A DNA stretch of 64,000 nucleotides from a virus. The number at the start of each line of letters is the position of its first letter. Positions within the stretch are counted from its first letter, which is position 1. Both the position numbers and the translations under genes were made by a program. Below the pieces are notes generated by a model that was not told the origin of the DNA, ran no database searches, and worked only from the letters and a program-made list of their open reading frames with translations. The stretch is taken from positions 1 to 64,000 of the IMG/VR virus record IMGVR_UViG_3300024306_000027, one strand, 5' to 3'. Below, one piece after another: positions 16,646-24,350 of the stretch.

Positions 16646-16963
16646 TCACTTTTTATCGGGTACTTTGGTGCCTTCCAACTTCTCGTGTACCTTAACCTCT
16701 TTGCAGACTTGTTCAGGCTTGCCGTCTTTGCCCATAACAGGCTTGCCGTCTTTTACCTTATCAATACAAGCCTTTTCCTTTTTAGCTTCGTCTTTTTTAC
16801 TAGGAGCTTTTTCTTCTTTTTTGCTAGGCTCATCCTTTTTTGCATCTGCTTTAGCAGGAGCTTTTTCTTCTTTCTTTTGTGGCTCGTCTTTTTTAGCCTC
16901 TGCTGCTAGTACTGGTTGTACTAGTAGACTAGTAGCAAAAAGTGCAATTAAAAATTTTTGCAT
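16646..16963 (-). CDS. Secreted Lys/Glu-rich protein with tandem repeats
   Basis: A 105-aa protein with a clear signal peptide (MQKFLIALFATSLLVQPVLA, cleavage after VLA). The mature part contains two tandem, highly charged repeats of the form KKDEPxKKEEKAPxK, then a compact C-terminal region with two Cys (KACIDKVKDGK, KPEQVCKEV) that could form a disulfide in the periplasm. There is no lipobox. No family recognised beyond a general resemblance to low-complexity periplasmic proteins. It is the last of six exported/membrane genes after the endolysin. A short repeat like this could bind cell wall or LPS (speculation). Confidence 0.75.
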   Translation of the reverse strand: MQKFLIALFATSLLVQPVLAAEAKKDEPQKKEEKAPAKADAKKDEPSKKEEKAPSKKDEAKKEKACIDKVKDGKPVMGKDGKPEQVCKEVKVHEKLEGTKVPDKK

Positions 16964-16974
16964 AAATTTTCCTT

Positions 16975-17424
16975 TTATAGTTCAGGGAATTGTGGTTGTG
17001 GTGGCATTAGTTTTCCACCAAAACCTACGGTAACACCTTGATTACCACTTTGTGGCATTTGACTAACTGTAATACCACCGCTACCAATTGTTACTGTTGG
17101 TTGTGGTGGCGGAGTAGGTGGTTTATCCCAACCTTTATTAGCAGCAGCTAGTGCCTGTTTTTGCGCTTCTTTATCACCGCTTGCTAACATAATACCCGAC
17201 AGTGTGCCTGTTAAAAATGTAGCAATAGGAATAATTAGCTCAAAAAATTTATTATCTACTGGACTTATACCGTTCATAGGTTGTGTAACAAATATAAGAC
17301 TGTAGAGTACAACAAAAACAATACCAAATAGTGTAAGAGCTAGTACCATGCCAATAAAAAACTTAAGCCTAGCCATTAGCTCATCTTCTGTATAACGTGG
17401 GCCTTCCCATAGGTCTTTAATCAT
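16975..17424 (-). CDS. Two-TM membrane protein with Pro/Gly-rich tail, holin candidate
   Basis: A 149-aa protein starting at the ATG of an ATGA overlap with the lipoprotein gene upstream (TTG 17430 rejected). Two predicted membrane spans: FFIGMVLALTLFGIVFVVLY (about residues 21-45) and FFELIIPIATFLTGTLSGIM (about 61-83). A cytoplasmic amphipathic N-terminus (YTEDELMARLK) precedes them, and the tail is a Pro/Gly-rich segment (PPTPPPQP, GSGGITVSQMP). Size, topology and presence in a lysis-proximal operon make it a possible class II holin, since no other holin is obvious; this is inference and confidence in function is low. Confidence 0.75.
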   Translation of the reverse strand: MIKDLWEGPRYTEDELMARLKFFIGMVLALTLFGIVFVVLYSLIFVTQPMNGISPVDNKFFELIIPIATFLTGTLSGIMLASGDKEAQKQALAAANKGWDKPPTPPPQPTVTIGSGGITVSQMPQSGNQGVTVGFGGKLMPPQPQFPEL

Positions 17425-17639
17425 TTGCAATCCTTTGGTGCACTAACACTGGCAGGTTGTTTGTTACTAGTGTTATTAGCTTTTTCATATGGTGTTAAAT
17501 CTTCTGGGCAGGTACCGTTAGCGCTACAATAAGGACGTTTACATACCTTATGTTCCCAATTATCAGGATTTTGACAAGGATAACGGTACATATCAGTACA
17601 ACTAGCTAATAGTAGTGTTAATAGGGCTATCCTAACCAT
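17421..17639 (-). CDS. Small lipoprotein, Cys-rich
   Basis: Starting at ATG 17639 the protein (72 aa) opens MVRIALLTLLLASC, a textbook lipoprotein signal with lipobox LASC; the alternative ATG at 17654 adds MDVDT and would weaken the signal sequence. The mature part has five further Cys (YPCQNP, KVCKRPYC, GTCPEDL, PKDCK), suggesting disulfides in the periplasm. It overlaps the upstream DUF4337 gene by 13 bases and the next membrane gene by four. It is not the o-spanin, which is clearly at 22457-22717. Unknown function; outer- or inner-membrane anchoring is unresolved (residue after the Cys is Thr, compatible with outer membrane). Confidence 0.75.
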   Translation of the reverse strand: MVRIALLTLLLASCTDMYRYPCQNPDNWEHKVCKRPYCSANGTCPEDLTPYEKANNTSNKQPASVSAPKDCK

Positions 17640-18154
17640 GGTATCCACATCCATAGTGCTTGAGTAACTAATAAACTGCCAAGTGCACCTACTACAGTGC
17701 TAACCCAAAACATTGGCATACTAGCTGCAAGTATACTAGCAGTTAATAATACAATACTAATTTGTAGTACGCTACCACTCCAGGTAAACCAAGGACTACG
17801 CTGCTTAGCTTGATCACGTTCTGCTTCTAGCGCTTTGGCTTTTTCCATGATTTCCTTTTTATCGTCACTCATGCGCTTAGCTTCTGCTAAAAACTTATCA
17901 CGATTTTCTGGTTTTTGTGCTTCTGCTGCGCTAATCTCGTAGAGAACGCCACGAACATTCTTAGCCTGATACCAAGCCCACATATTATTAGCTTGTATAG
18001 TATTATTTTGTATTTTACTACTATTTGATCCGCCAATCATAGTATTGATTGCTAGTAGCGCGGCTAAAAATACAATAACAAATCCGGCTTTGTCCTTGAT
18101 TTTAGCTTCTTTTTCACTACGAGTTAATGGTTTAGGTTCTGGTTTATCACTCAT
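17627..18154 (-). CDS. DUF4337-like membrane protein
   Basis: A 175-aa membrane protein. After a basic N-terminus (RSEKEAKIKDKA) comes TM1 (GFVIVFLAALLAINTMIGG), then the NTIQANNMWAWYQAKNVRGVLYEI segment that I associate with the DUF4337 family, a charged coiled-coil stretch (residues ~75-115) and two C-terminal membrane spans (VLQISIVLLTASILAASMP and FWVSTVVGALGSLLVTQALW). DUF4337 is mainly a bacterial family of unknown function, so a phage copy in the late operon is notable. Gap of eight bases to the coiled-coil gene upstream, overlap with the lipoprotein downstream. Possible roles: holin-like, superinfection exclusion, or envelope stress; none proven. Confidence 0.75.
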   Translation of the reverse strand: MSDKPEPKPLTRSEKEAKIKDKAGFVIVFLAALLAINTMIGGSNSSKIQNNTIQANNMWAWYQAKNVRGVLYEISAAEAQKPENRDKFLAEAKRMSDDKKEIMEKAKALEAERDQAKQRSPWFTWSGSVLQISIVLLTASILAASMPMFWVSTVVGALGSLLVTQALWMWIPWLG

Positions 18155-18162
18155 ACTAGTCC

Positions 18163-18816
18163 TTACTTGTTAGCTAGTGGATTATCTAGTGCTTTTTTAA
18201 GATCTTCACTAATTTTCTTGTCAAGTGCCTTTAATTTAGCATCAACTTCACGATTATTAGCTGCAATAGCTTTAGCATTATCAGCACTCATCTTATTCAT
18301 TTCTTTAGTAGCAGCATTAAGTGATTGATCGGCTGCTTTTTGTATAGATCTAACCTCAACCTTAATTTCCTGCACAGTTTTATCTAGTTCACGCTGCTGC
18401 GTTTTGTTGCTGGACTCTACGCTTTCAACTACCTTTTCAAGTCTACGTATATCACCTTTAAGATCATTTTTAATATCGCGCGTATACTCAGCAGTTTTAT
18501 CTGATCCTTCCTGCACAGCCCTAGCAGTTTTAGTAGAATTTTCCTCTATAACTGCCAGTCGTTTATCAAATTCGCTAAAATCTGGTGCTACATACTCGGC
18601 AATCTTCTTTTTCATGCCTATATAGTCTTTGTAAACTTCAAAAGCACCATATAATGCACCTAGTACACTGCTTAATAGTGTAGCCACAATCATTAATTTA
18701 GCAGGCGTAAAATCATAACCACCTACACTAATAACAGTATCTTTACTAGCATACTTTTTAGCCGCAGCTTCTAGTTCTTCTACTTTTTTGTCTAAGTTTA
18801 CTTTTTCTTCACTCAC
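18163..18816 (-). CDS. Membrane-anchored long coiled-coil protein
   Basis: Initiation is at GTG 18816 because a perfect GGAGG lies at 18826-18822, five bases away; the GTG at 18828 is inside or before that site. A short helical N-terminus (KVEELEAAAKKY) is followed by one membrane span (LMIVATLLSSVLGALYGAFEVY, about residues 40-62) and then ~140 residues of continuous charged coiled coil (IRRLEKVVESVE, LDKTVQEIKVEVRS, KALDKKISEDLKKA). The layout resembles inner-membrane spanins or t-SNARE-like tethers, but a normal spanin pair exists elsewhere. The GTG follows the stop of the 594-aa exported protein by two bases. Unknown function. Confidence 0.75.
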   Translation of the reverse strand: MSEEKVNLDKKVEELEAAAKKYASKDTVISVGGYDFTPAKLMIVATLLSSVLGALYGAFEVYKDYIGMKKKIAEYVAPDFSEFDKRLAVIEENSTKTARAVQEGSDKTAEYTRDIKNDLKGDIRRLEKVVESVESSNKTQQRELDKTVQEIKVEVRSIQKAADQSLNAATKEMNKMSADNAKAIAANNREVDAKLKALDKKISEDLKKALDNPLANK

Positions 18817-18818
18817 GG

Positions 18819-20603
18819 CTACCTCCACTGTTGGTTTATCATCTGCTGGTGCAGCTCATCGCTGCGTAAGTTTTGCAGTGCACGTCTATTATCTATGGTA
18901 CGTTGATTACGATAAATTTCCTTGGGTTGATAAAAACTAACGTCTGCTAGTGTTATTAAATAAGAATTAAATCCTATAGGTATTTGTGCAATATTAGATA
19001 TCGATAAGTTACCTGCTATCTCACTATCTTGAACGTTTTGTCTAACAGTGCTAACTTTACTATCTTGCTTAGCTTCTTCAGTGATCGGTCTACTATCTAA
19101 TACACTGTTTAATGGGTCTGCCTTATTAGTTAAAAAATTAGACTGCTGCGTTGGTATATCTTGAGTTTGTCCTAATAGTGGATTTAAGGATATTAGTTGT
19201 AAAGATGATGTTGCGCTACTACCTAAAGACTGAACTAAACTACTAGAACTATTAATTATTGTAGATGTATTTACTACTTCTTGTATATTAGCTTGAGTAG
19301 TAATATTTGATGTAGCTATAGACTGTTGTTTTGTTTTGTTATCTTGTGATACTGTTACAACAGCACTTGTTGTTTGCTGACTAGGATTTTGTAGAACACT
19401 AAATTGTTGTGGTGAACCTTGTAGTTGAAAAGTACTAGAACTGTTACTGGTAGGAGCTTGAAATAAGCTCAAAGATTGTTGACTTTTACTATCTTTACTA
19501 GTTGCTAAAATAACTGCTTGTTGTTGCGTACTAATGCCTGCTTCTGCGCTTAGTCTAGCAAACCTTGAAGCAACTTGTTCTGCTTGTTTTACAACCTGCT
19601 GAGTTAATTTTTCAGTTTCTTGCACTGCTGCTGTAGACGCATCTAATGATATTCGCTGCTCACGTTGCTGATTATCATCTATTTTTATAAGAGTAGTTAT
19701 TAATCTATCAATATTAACATCTATTGGTCTTAGCTCTTCGTTAAATTCTAATTCTACTACGCCAGGTTCTTTTTCAAATAAATCCTGTTTGTCAAGTGGT
19801 TTAGGTTTAGATTGTTCTTGATAAGTAACAGCTACAGTATATGTGGTATCTTCTGTTTTAACTACATCATTATTTGTAGTAGTAGTTAAGTTCTTTTGTA
19901 ATGCTTCTTGAAATTTTGGACAGTCTGGGCTGTACAGTGGGTTATTAACACAAGGATCTGGTTTGTATTTAAGTTGAAAACTAACATTAGTAATTTCTGG
20001 GCCATAAGGTCCTGCCCAATAATTATTATCCATACCTACAAAACCAAATTGAACATTGCTAACTTCATTTGGGCGTCTAAGTTTAGTCCAGTCTTGGCTC
20101 CAGTTATATGTTGTCCAGTTATGTATAAAATTTAAGTTATAGTTATAGCTTTCTAGTATAGTACTTCCGCCTTTGTCGTACAAATTAACATAAGCGCTTA
20201 ATTGATCTAATCTACCATCATCCCAACCATTTCCATTTTTACTGCTCCAACTAAATAGAAAACCTGTTGTTACTAGATTAGTTCCACTATATGGCAGTGA
20301 TTTTGCTACGTTAGCATATTGATAAAGATTACCTAACCCATAACTAAAGTTAATATTACCATCTGGGCGAATCATAGGATTAGGGCCGCAATATCCAGGA
20401 TCTCCAGGTGCCCAACATGTAAGTGCTGGTACAAATGTTCCGCCTTGCCAGGTACTTGAAGAGGCTGTAGCAGTTTGAGTATTATTAACTAAGTTTCCAG
20501 TAATGTCTAAGCTACTAGTTTGTGCAAAACCTGGTAGTATTGATAGGGTCATTAATACTAGCAATATAGCCCAAACTACAGCTTTATCTTTTAGCCTAGC
20601 CAT
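18819..20603 (-). CDS. Exported 594-aa protein, lectin-like N-terminal domain and Gln/Ser-rich tail
   Basis: Signal peptide at the N-terminus (VVWAILLVLMTLSILPGFAQ). Residues ~30-215 form an aromatic-rich beta-domain with paired Cys (TCWAPGDPGYCGPNP) and repeated WT/WS motifs (HNWTTYNWSQDWTKL), of a kind I have seen in exported proteins of marine and freshwater phages. A second Cys pair (DPCVNNPLYSPDCPKF) follows. The middle (~290-390) is helical/coiled coil, and the region from ~390 to 560 is Gln/Ser/Thr-rich and likely disordered. The overlap with the Asn-repeat gene upstream is eight bases. No catalytic motif. May be a secreted or virion-associated carbohydrate-binding protein (inference). 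Confidence 0.75.
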   Translation of the reverse strand: MARLKDKAVVWAILLVLMTLSILPGFAQTSSLDITGNLVNNTQTATASSSTWQGGTFVPALTCWAPGDPGYCGPNPMIRPDGNINFSYGLGNLYQYANVAKSLPYSGTNLVTTGFLFSWSSKNGNGWDDGRLDQLSAYVNLYDKGGSTILESYNYNLNFIHNWTTYNWSQDWTKLRRPNEVSNVQFGFVGMDNNYWAGPYGPEITNVSFQLKYKPDPCVNNPLYSPDCPKFQEALQKNLTTTTNNDVVKTEDTTYTVAVTYQEQSKPKPLDKQDLFEKEPGVVELEFNEELRPIDVNIDRLITTLIKIDDNQQREQRISLDASTAAVQETEKLTQQVVKQAEQVASRFARLSAEAGISTQQQAVILATSKDSKSQQSLSLFQAPTSNSSSTFQLQGSPQQFSVLQNPSQQTTSAVVTVSQDNKTKQQSIATSNITTQANIQEVVNTSTIINSSSSLVQSLGSSATSSLQLISLNPLLGQTQDIPTQQSNFLTNKADPLNSVLDSRPITEEAKQDSKVSTVRQNVQDSEIAGNLSISNIAQIPIGFNSYLITLADVSFYQPKEIYRNQRTIDNRRALQNLRSDELHQQMINQQWR

Positions 20604-21822
20604 TCTCTTTAACTAGCTTGGGCAACTTATCAGGATTCTTTGCCCAAGCTTCTTTAGCTTGTTCACCAATTAACCCCTCATAGGGACAAGGCGTACCTGC
20701 CATCATCATAGCATCAAACACCCGTCTATCCTGACACATGGTAGCTACCGCAGCTACTTTCATACCCATGTCAAATAATGTTTTTGATAGTTTTAGTCGC
20801 TCACAATTCATATCTCGCTGTGTACCGCCTAGGGCCATACCAAATATCTGAGTTTGAACTGCTCCGCTTTGACCAGTAGTACAAAGATCTGGACTACCAC
20901 CACTCATCATTGCTGGTGCTATAGCTGTTGGTGGCGGTTGAATTACACGTTGAGTAACCGTAGTTTCATTAATGTTACGATTAGTCATTTCACCAGTTTG
21001 AATATTTTGATTAATACTGTTACTAATATTGTTATTAGTGTTAACATTATTAGATGCTGAAACACTCTGACTATAATTTCTATTAGTCATATCACCAGTT
21101 TGCACGTTGTTTACAGTGCTGTTACTAGTAGTAACATTGTTATTGTTATAGGTCATTGTACCAGTGTTTATGTTTTCAACTTTACTAGTACTAGTACTAA
21201 CATTGTTATTATTTAGCGTTTGCGTACCAGTATTAATATTTTCATTTCTGCTGGTGCTAGTTGTAGCATTATTATTGTTGTATGTCATAGTACCACTATT
21301 AACGTTATTGTTGTTGTAAGTCATAGTACCACTATTAATGTTTTCGTTTTTATTTGTACTACTAGTAATATTGTTGTTGTTGTAAGTCATAGTACCAGTA
21401 TTAACATTATTGTTGTTGTAGGTCATAGTACCACTATTATTGTTATTATTTGTATAAGTTACACTACCACTCATACGATTGTCGTTAATATTAGTAGCTG
21501 TACCACTTTGTACATTATTGTTAGTGTTGATATTTGTACTAGTGCTTGTATTAGTATTTGCATTAACTGAGTTACTATTTACTGTACTAGTAGATGTTGC
21601 AGTACTATTACTAGTACTTATGTTATTAGTAGTAACAGTACTGGTACTATTGCTAGTACTGTTAGTATCTACTAAGCTTCTGCCACCGTCATAGTTACCT
21701 TGATCAATTAATCCGGTTGTGCTAGTTGTAGTGCCAGCAGTAGTATTTTGTGTACTAGTATTAGTTTGGGCTAATACTGATGTTGTTAGTGCTATTAAAA
21801 GAAAGGCTAATACTCGTTTCAT
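20596..21822 (-). CDS. Secreted Asn/Thr/Ser-repeat protein with Cys-rich C-terminal domain
   Basis: A 408-aa protein with a signal peptide (KRVLAFLLIALTTSVLAQ). Residues ~25-290 are almost only N, T, S, G, with a recurrent unit [S/T]GTMTYNNNN plus spacers of about 12-24 residues, suggesting a beta-solenoid with Asn ladders or a disordered glycan-like spacer. The C-terminal ~105 residues are a compact domain with Cys at LCTTGQ, MNCERLK, TMCQDR and PCPYEG and a central LSKTLFDMGMKVAAVA helix; this domain is familiar from environmental phage proteins but has no function. A GGAG Shine-Dalgarno precedes ATG 21822. It lies directly downstream of the endolysin. Confidence 0.8.
   Translation of the reverse strand: MKRVLAFLLIALTTSVLAQTNTSTQNTTAGTTTSTTGLIDQGNYDGGRSLVDTNSTSNSTSTVTTNNISTSNSTATSTSTVNSNSVNANTNTSTSTNINTNNNVQSGTATNINDNRMSGSVTYTNNNNNSGTMTYNNNNVNTGTMTYNNNNITSSTNKNENINSGTMTYNNNNVNSGTMTYNNNNATTSTSRNENINTGTQTLNNNNVSTSTSKVENINTGTMTYNNNNVTTSNSTVNNVQTGDMTNRNYSQSVSASNNVNTNNNISNSINQNIQTGEMTNRNINETTVTQRVIQPPPTAIAPAMMSGGSPDLCTTGQSGAVQTQIFGMALGGTQRDMNCERLKLSKTLFDMGMKVAAVATMCQDRRVFDAMMMAGTPCPYEGLIGEQAKEAWAKNPDKLPKLVKENG
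20960..21480 (-). repeat. Degenerate coding repeats (Asn-ladder units)
   Basis: Within the secreted Asn/Thr protein, DNA units encoding [S/T]GTMTYNNNN recur six or more times, interleaved with TSTS-x-NENIN units. The repeats are degenerate at DNA level (GTT/ATT/TGT-rich on the plus strand), so this looks like an old protein repeat rather than a recent slippage array. Confidence 0.75.
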
Positions 21823-21842
21823 ATTAGTCTCCTAGACTAAGT

Positions 21843-22457
21843 TTAATGAGCTAGTACGTGTAAACAATGCTCATAGTGTTTTTTTCTATCTTCTAAGCCA
21901 ATTGTACCACCATTGATACGTTTTGTTAATGTTAAAATATCCTGCTTATCTGCCCACTGATTGAGATTGTTTGATTCCCAAAACCAGCAAGCACTTTGTG
22001 CAGCACCTTCAAAGGTTTCCATGTACTCTGACGCCTCTTCAGGGCTAATCTGTAGGCTAGCTGCAAACCAGCTGTAGTTATCTCGGCCAGTTACCTGTAT
22101 TAATCCACGCCCACAGAATCGCCAGCCATCTCCCGACTCCTCAGGACCATTGCCCATGCGACTTGCATATACACGATTAGCAATCTTTTGTGGTTGCTTT
22201 TCGTATTGCTGCGCCAATGCATCTGTGGGAAAATACTTGGGAAATACTTTACGTAGGCTTTGCCAGCGGTAGTTTAGGTTTTCCTTAATAAACACAAAAC
22301 CACCCGACTCATGTGCACACTGTGCTAAAAAGGCAGCTATACGATCTGGTGTGTTTATCTCATATTGTGGTAGTAATTGTTCTAGTGCATGATGCCAGTA
22401 GCTAACATATTGATTTTTTGGTATAACCTGCTTAAGTTGATCTAGTGTTAATTCCAT
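21843..22457 (-). CDS. Endolysin, glycoside hydrolase family 19
   Basis: Lysozyme-type GH19 (chitinase-fold) endolysin that cleaves peptidoglycan glycan strands at the end of infection. The catalytic Glu is E50 in QCAHESGGF, followed by ENLNYRW, the FPTDALAQQY region, CGRGLIQVTGRDNY, and SACWFWESNNLNQWAD, all typical. At 204 aa it is a single-domain enzyme with no separate cell-wall-binding domain and no signal peptide, so it needs a holin. ATG 22457 overlaps the o-spanin stop (TAATG), giving a compact spanin-spanin-endolysin cassette. Confidence 0.93.
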   Translation of the reverse strand: MELTLDQLKQVIPKNQYVSYWHHALEQLLPQYEINTPDRIAAFLAQCAHESGGFVFIKENLNYRWQSLRKVFPKYFPTDALAQQYEKQPQKIANRVYASRMGNGPEESGDGWRFCGRGLIQVTGRDNYSWFAASLQISPEEASEYMETFEGAAQSACWFWESNNLNQWADKQDILTLTKRINGGTIGLEDRKKHYEHCLHVLAH

Positions 22458-22717
22458 TACTTGTCCTTTTTCCAGTGAGTGTTATACCACTTAACCCAGC
22501 TATCGTTATTTAGTTTACAAAGGTGATATAGCTGGTAGTTTTGTTGTACTAGGTCTACAAGTTCTGCCATGCTTACAGCTTGTGCGTCTATGGTTTTTAA
22601 TACTTCGCATTGCGTAAGCATTGTTGGATCAGGTACATTTGGCCAGGGCGGATTTACCTTAAAAGTTTGTAAACACCCAGCTAGTGGTAATGCTAGTATG
22701 AATACTATCCATTTCAT
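22457..22717 (-). CDS. o-spanin (Rz1-like outer-membrane lipoprotein)
   Basis: An 86-aa lipoprotein with signal MKWIVFILALPLAGC (lipobox LAGC) and a Pro-rich stretch (NPPWPNVPDPTM) after the lipidated Cys, then a helical segment with two Cys (LTQCEVLKT, LYHLCKLNN) ending SWVKWYNTHWKKDK. This is the common phage o-spanin layout. It starts in an ATGA overlap with the upstream i-spanin gene and ends in a TAATG overlap with the endolysin, so the three products are coupled. Together with the i-spanin it bridges the periplasm and fuses the membranes, implying a Gram-negative host. Confidence 0.82.
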   Translation of the reverse strand: MKWIVFILALPLAGCLQTFKVNPPWPNVPDPTMLTQCEVLKTIDAQAVSMAELVDLVQQNYQLYHLCKLNNDSWVKWYNTHWKKDK

Positions 22718-23268
22718 TGTTTTATACCTCTGGCTGTATTATTTAATCGTTCTACATATAACTCAGGTACAGTAGGACAATTTTTAGCATTTGCTAATAC
22801 ATCTTCCAATTTTTTATTAGCAGCTTGTTTATCCTTTTCGCCTAGAGCAGCATATTTGTCCTGTTCAGCCTTACTAAGTGTTGCCAATACATTTTGCACT
22901 GTAGCGTCCTTGGACTTTAACACCTCAATAAAACGCTTGTTTTGCTGACGTTCACGTTCTGCTGAAAGCTTAAGTTCTTTCAGTTTAGCTTCTCGTTCCA
23001 ATTTAAGTTCGTTATTAGCTAGCTCTTGCTGTTTGGCTGCAGCTTCTGCTTTAGCAGTTTCTTCAGCCAATTTAGCTTGCCAGTAGTTGTTATTCCAATT
23101 TGCACCCATGAAAAATACTGTAAGTGCAAATAGTGGAATACAACTGTAGTGTACAACTTTAGCTTGTGGTATTAGGTGTGCAAAAAATCTGGTTATAAAA
23201 AATAGTAGTACACAAGCGGTAGCCAACAGTGGAAAAAACCAATCAGGTATAAAATTTAATAAGAACAC
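22714..23268 (-). CDS. i-spanin-like protein with two TM segments and coiled coil
   Basis: A 184-aa protein initiating at GTG 23268, supported by AGGAG at 23278-23274. Two membrane spans (FFPLLATACVLLFFITRFF and CIPLFALTVFFMGANW) are followed by a periplasmic coiled coil from about residue 62 (AKLAEETAKAEAAAKQQ, LKLEREAKLKELKLS) and a C-terminal globular piece with one Cys (NAKNCPTVPELYVERLNN). Typical i-spanins have one span; the extra N-terminal hairpin is shared by many environmental phage spanins and could give it holin-like ability (speculation). Confidence 0.8.
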   Translation of the reverse strand: MFLLNFIPDWFFPLLATACVLLFFITRFFAHLIPQAKVVHYSCIPLFALTVFFMGANWNNNYWQAKLAEETAKAEAAAKQQELANNELKLEREAKLKELKLSAERERQQNKRFIEVLKSKDATVQNVLATLSKAEQDKYAALGEKDKQAANKKLEDVLANAKNCPTVPELYVERLNNTARGIKQ

Positions 23269-23270
23269 TA

Positions 23271-24341
23271 CTACTCCTTAAGTAAATAATGTGCTAGATT
23301 ATCCCTCATTCTACTATCATGTGGTGATAGTTCTACGGCTAATTTGCCGTGGTGTATAGCTTCACTAAAATAACCTAGATTATAACTGCTAAGAGCTAGT
23401 AAGTCATGCGGCTTACCTGTCCATACTTCAGGATCACAGGTATATACTAGTTGTTTGTCCACTATACTAACTGCTTGTTTACTAGCATAGTAACACTCTA
23501 GCCACTGTTGTTGACTATAACAATTTAGTGCTAGGTCAACCCAAGGTTCACGAGTATTAGGCGCTTCAATACAAGCTAGTCTATGCCAACGCTGTGCAGT
23601 TACCAGATCACCTAAATTTTCATAGCACTTGCCTAGTAGCCGCATAGCATAGCAACGTTCATTAGGCCAAGTACTGCCTGGTAATTCTAGGTAGTTGTTT
23701 AGCGCACCTATGGCCTCACTCCACAGGTTATAAAAGGTTAGTTCACGTGCAAAGTAAAAAGCATTGCGTGAACAGTGTGGGTCTTCGCTAACGGCTAGTC
23801 GTAATAGGTCTAAGTATTGGCTGCGGCTTTTTGTTGGATCTGGATGGTGTGATACTAGTAGTTTATCTGTGTGTGCATAAACTTCTTGAATACGTCCATC
23901 AGCACGCGGATACTCATGCACTGGATGATGCCAGTGATAGCCGTAGCGATGATGTATTTTTTCATAGTAAAATAGTATATTATGCCCCCAATCAAATTTA
24001 TAGCGCAATCTAGTAGTGCCTTCAGTCCACACACGCTCGATTTCTTCACGCCAGCCAGGTTCTAGGACTTCATCAAGATCTAGGCTAATGCATACGTCAT
24101 AGTCACCAGGTATTAGATTAAGAGCAGTATCACGTGCAGTATCAAATCGCCAGGGTTTTACTGCTATGTTGTAAACTTGTGCACCACACTCTTTTAACAA
24201 CTCTGCTGTACCATCAGTACTGCCTGTATCACAAACTAGTATTAAATCGGCAAGGCTAGCACTATTACAAAATCGTTGTACAAATTGTTGCTCATTTTTA
24301 CTAATAGCATAAACACATATTTTTAACTTGCTTGAACGCAT
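23271..24341 (-). CDS. Family 2 glycosyltransferase with TPR-like C-terminal half
   Basis: GT-A fold glycosyltransferase. The N-terminal ~200 residues start KICVYAISKNE and contain the nucleotide-sugar binding LVCDTGSTDGT and the metal-binding DxD-like ISLDLDEVLEPGW, then a conserved HHRYGYHWHHPVHE. The C-terminal ~150 residues form helix pairs of the TPR type (LLRLAVSEDP, ALNNYLELPGS, YEIN-like repeats, HGKLAVELSPHDSRMRDNLA), as in other GT2-TPR proteins. It is located between the polyglycine fibre gene and the spanins in the late operon, so glycosylation of virion fibres or of cell-surface material is likely; the acceptor is unknown. Confidence 0.88.
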   Translation of the reverse strand: MRSSKLKICVYAISKNEQQFVQRFCNSASLADLILVCDTGSTDGTAELLKECGAQVYNIAVKPWRFDTARDTALNLIPGDYDVCISLDLDEVLEPGWREEIERVWTEGTTRLRYKFDWGHNILFYYEKIHHRYGYHWHHPVHEYPRADGRIQEVYAHTDKLLVSHHPDPTKSRSQYLDLLRLAVSEDPHCSRNAFYFARELTFYNLWSEAIGALNNYLELPGSTWPNERCYAMRLLGKCYENLGDLVTAQRWHRLACIEAPNTREPWVDLALNCYSQQQWLECYYASKQAVSIVDKQLVYTCDPEVWTGKPHDLLALSSYNLGYFSEAIHHGKLAVELSPHDSRMRDNLAHYLLKE

Positions 24342-24350
24342 AAAATTATT

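Noticed and set aside
21220-21570. Plus-strand frames over the Asn/Thr repeat gene
   Set aside because: Val/Ile/Thr-only antisense translation of the repeat, no start signals.
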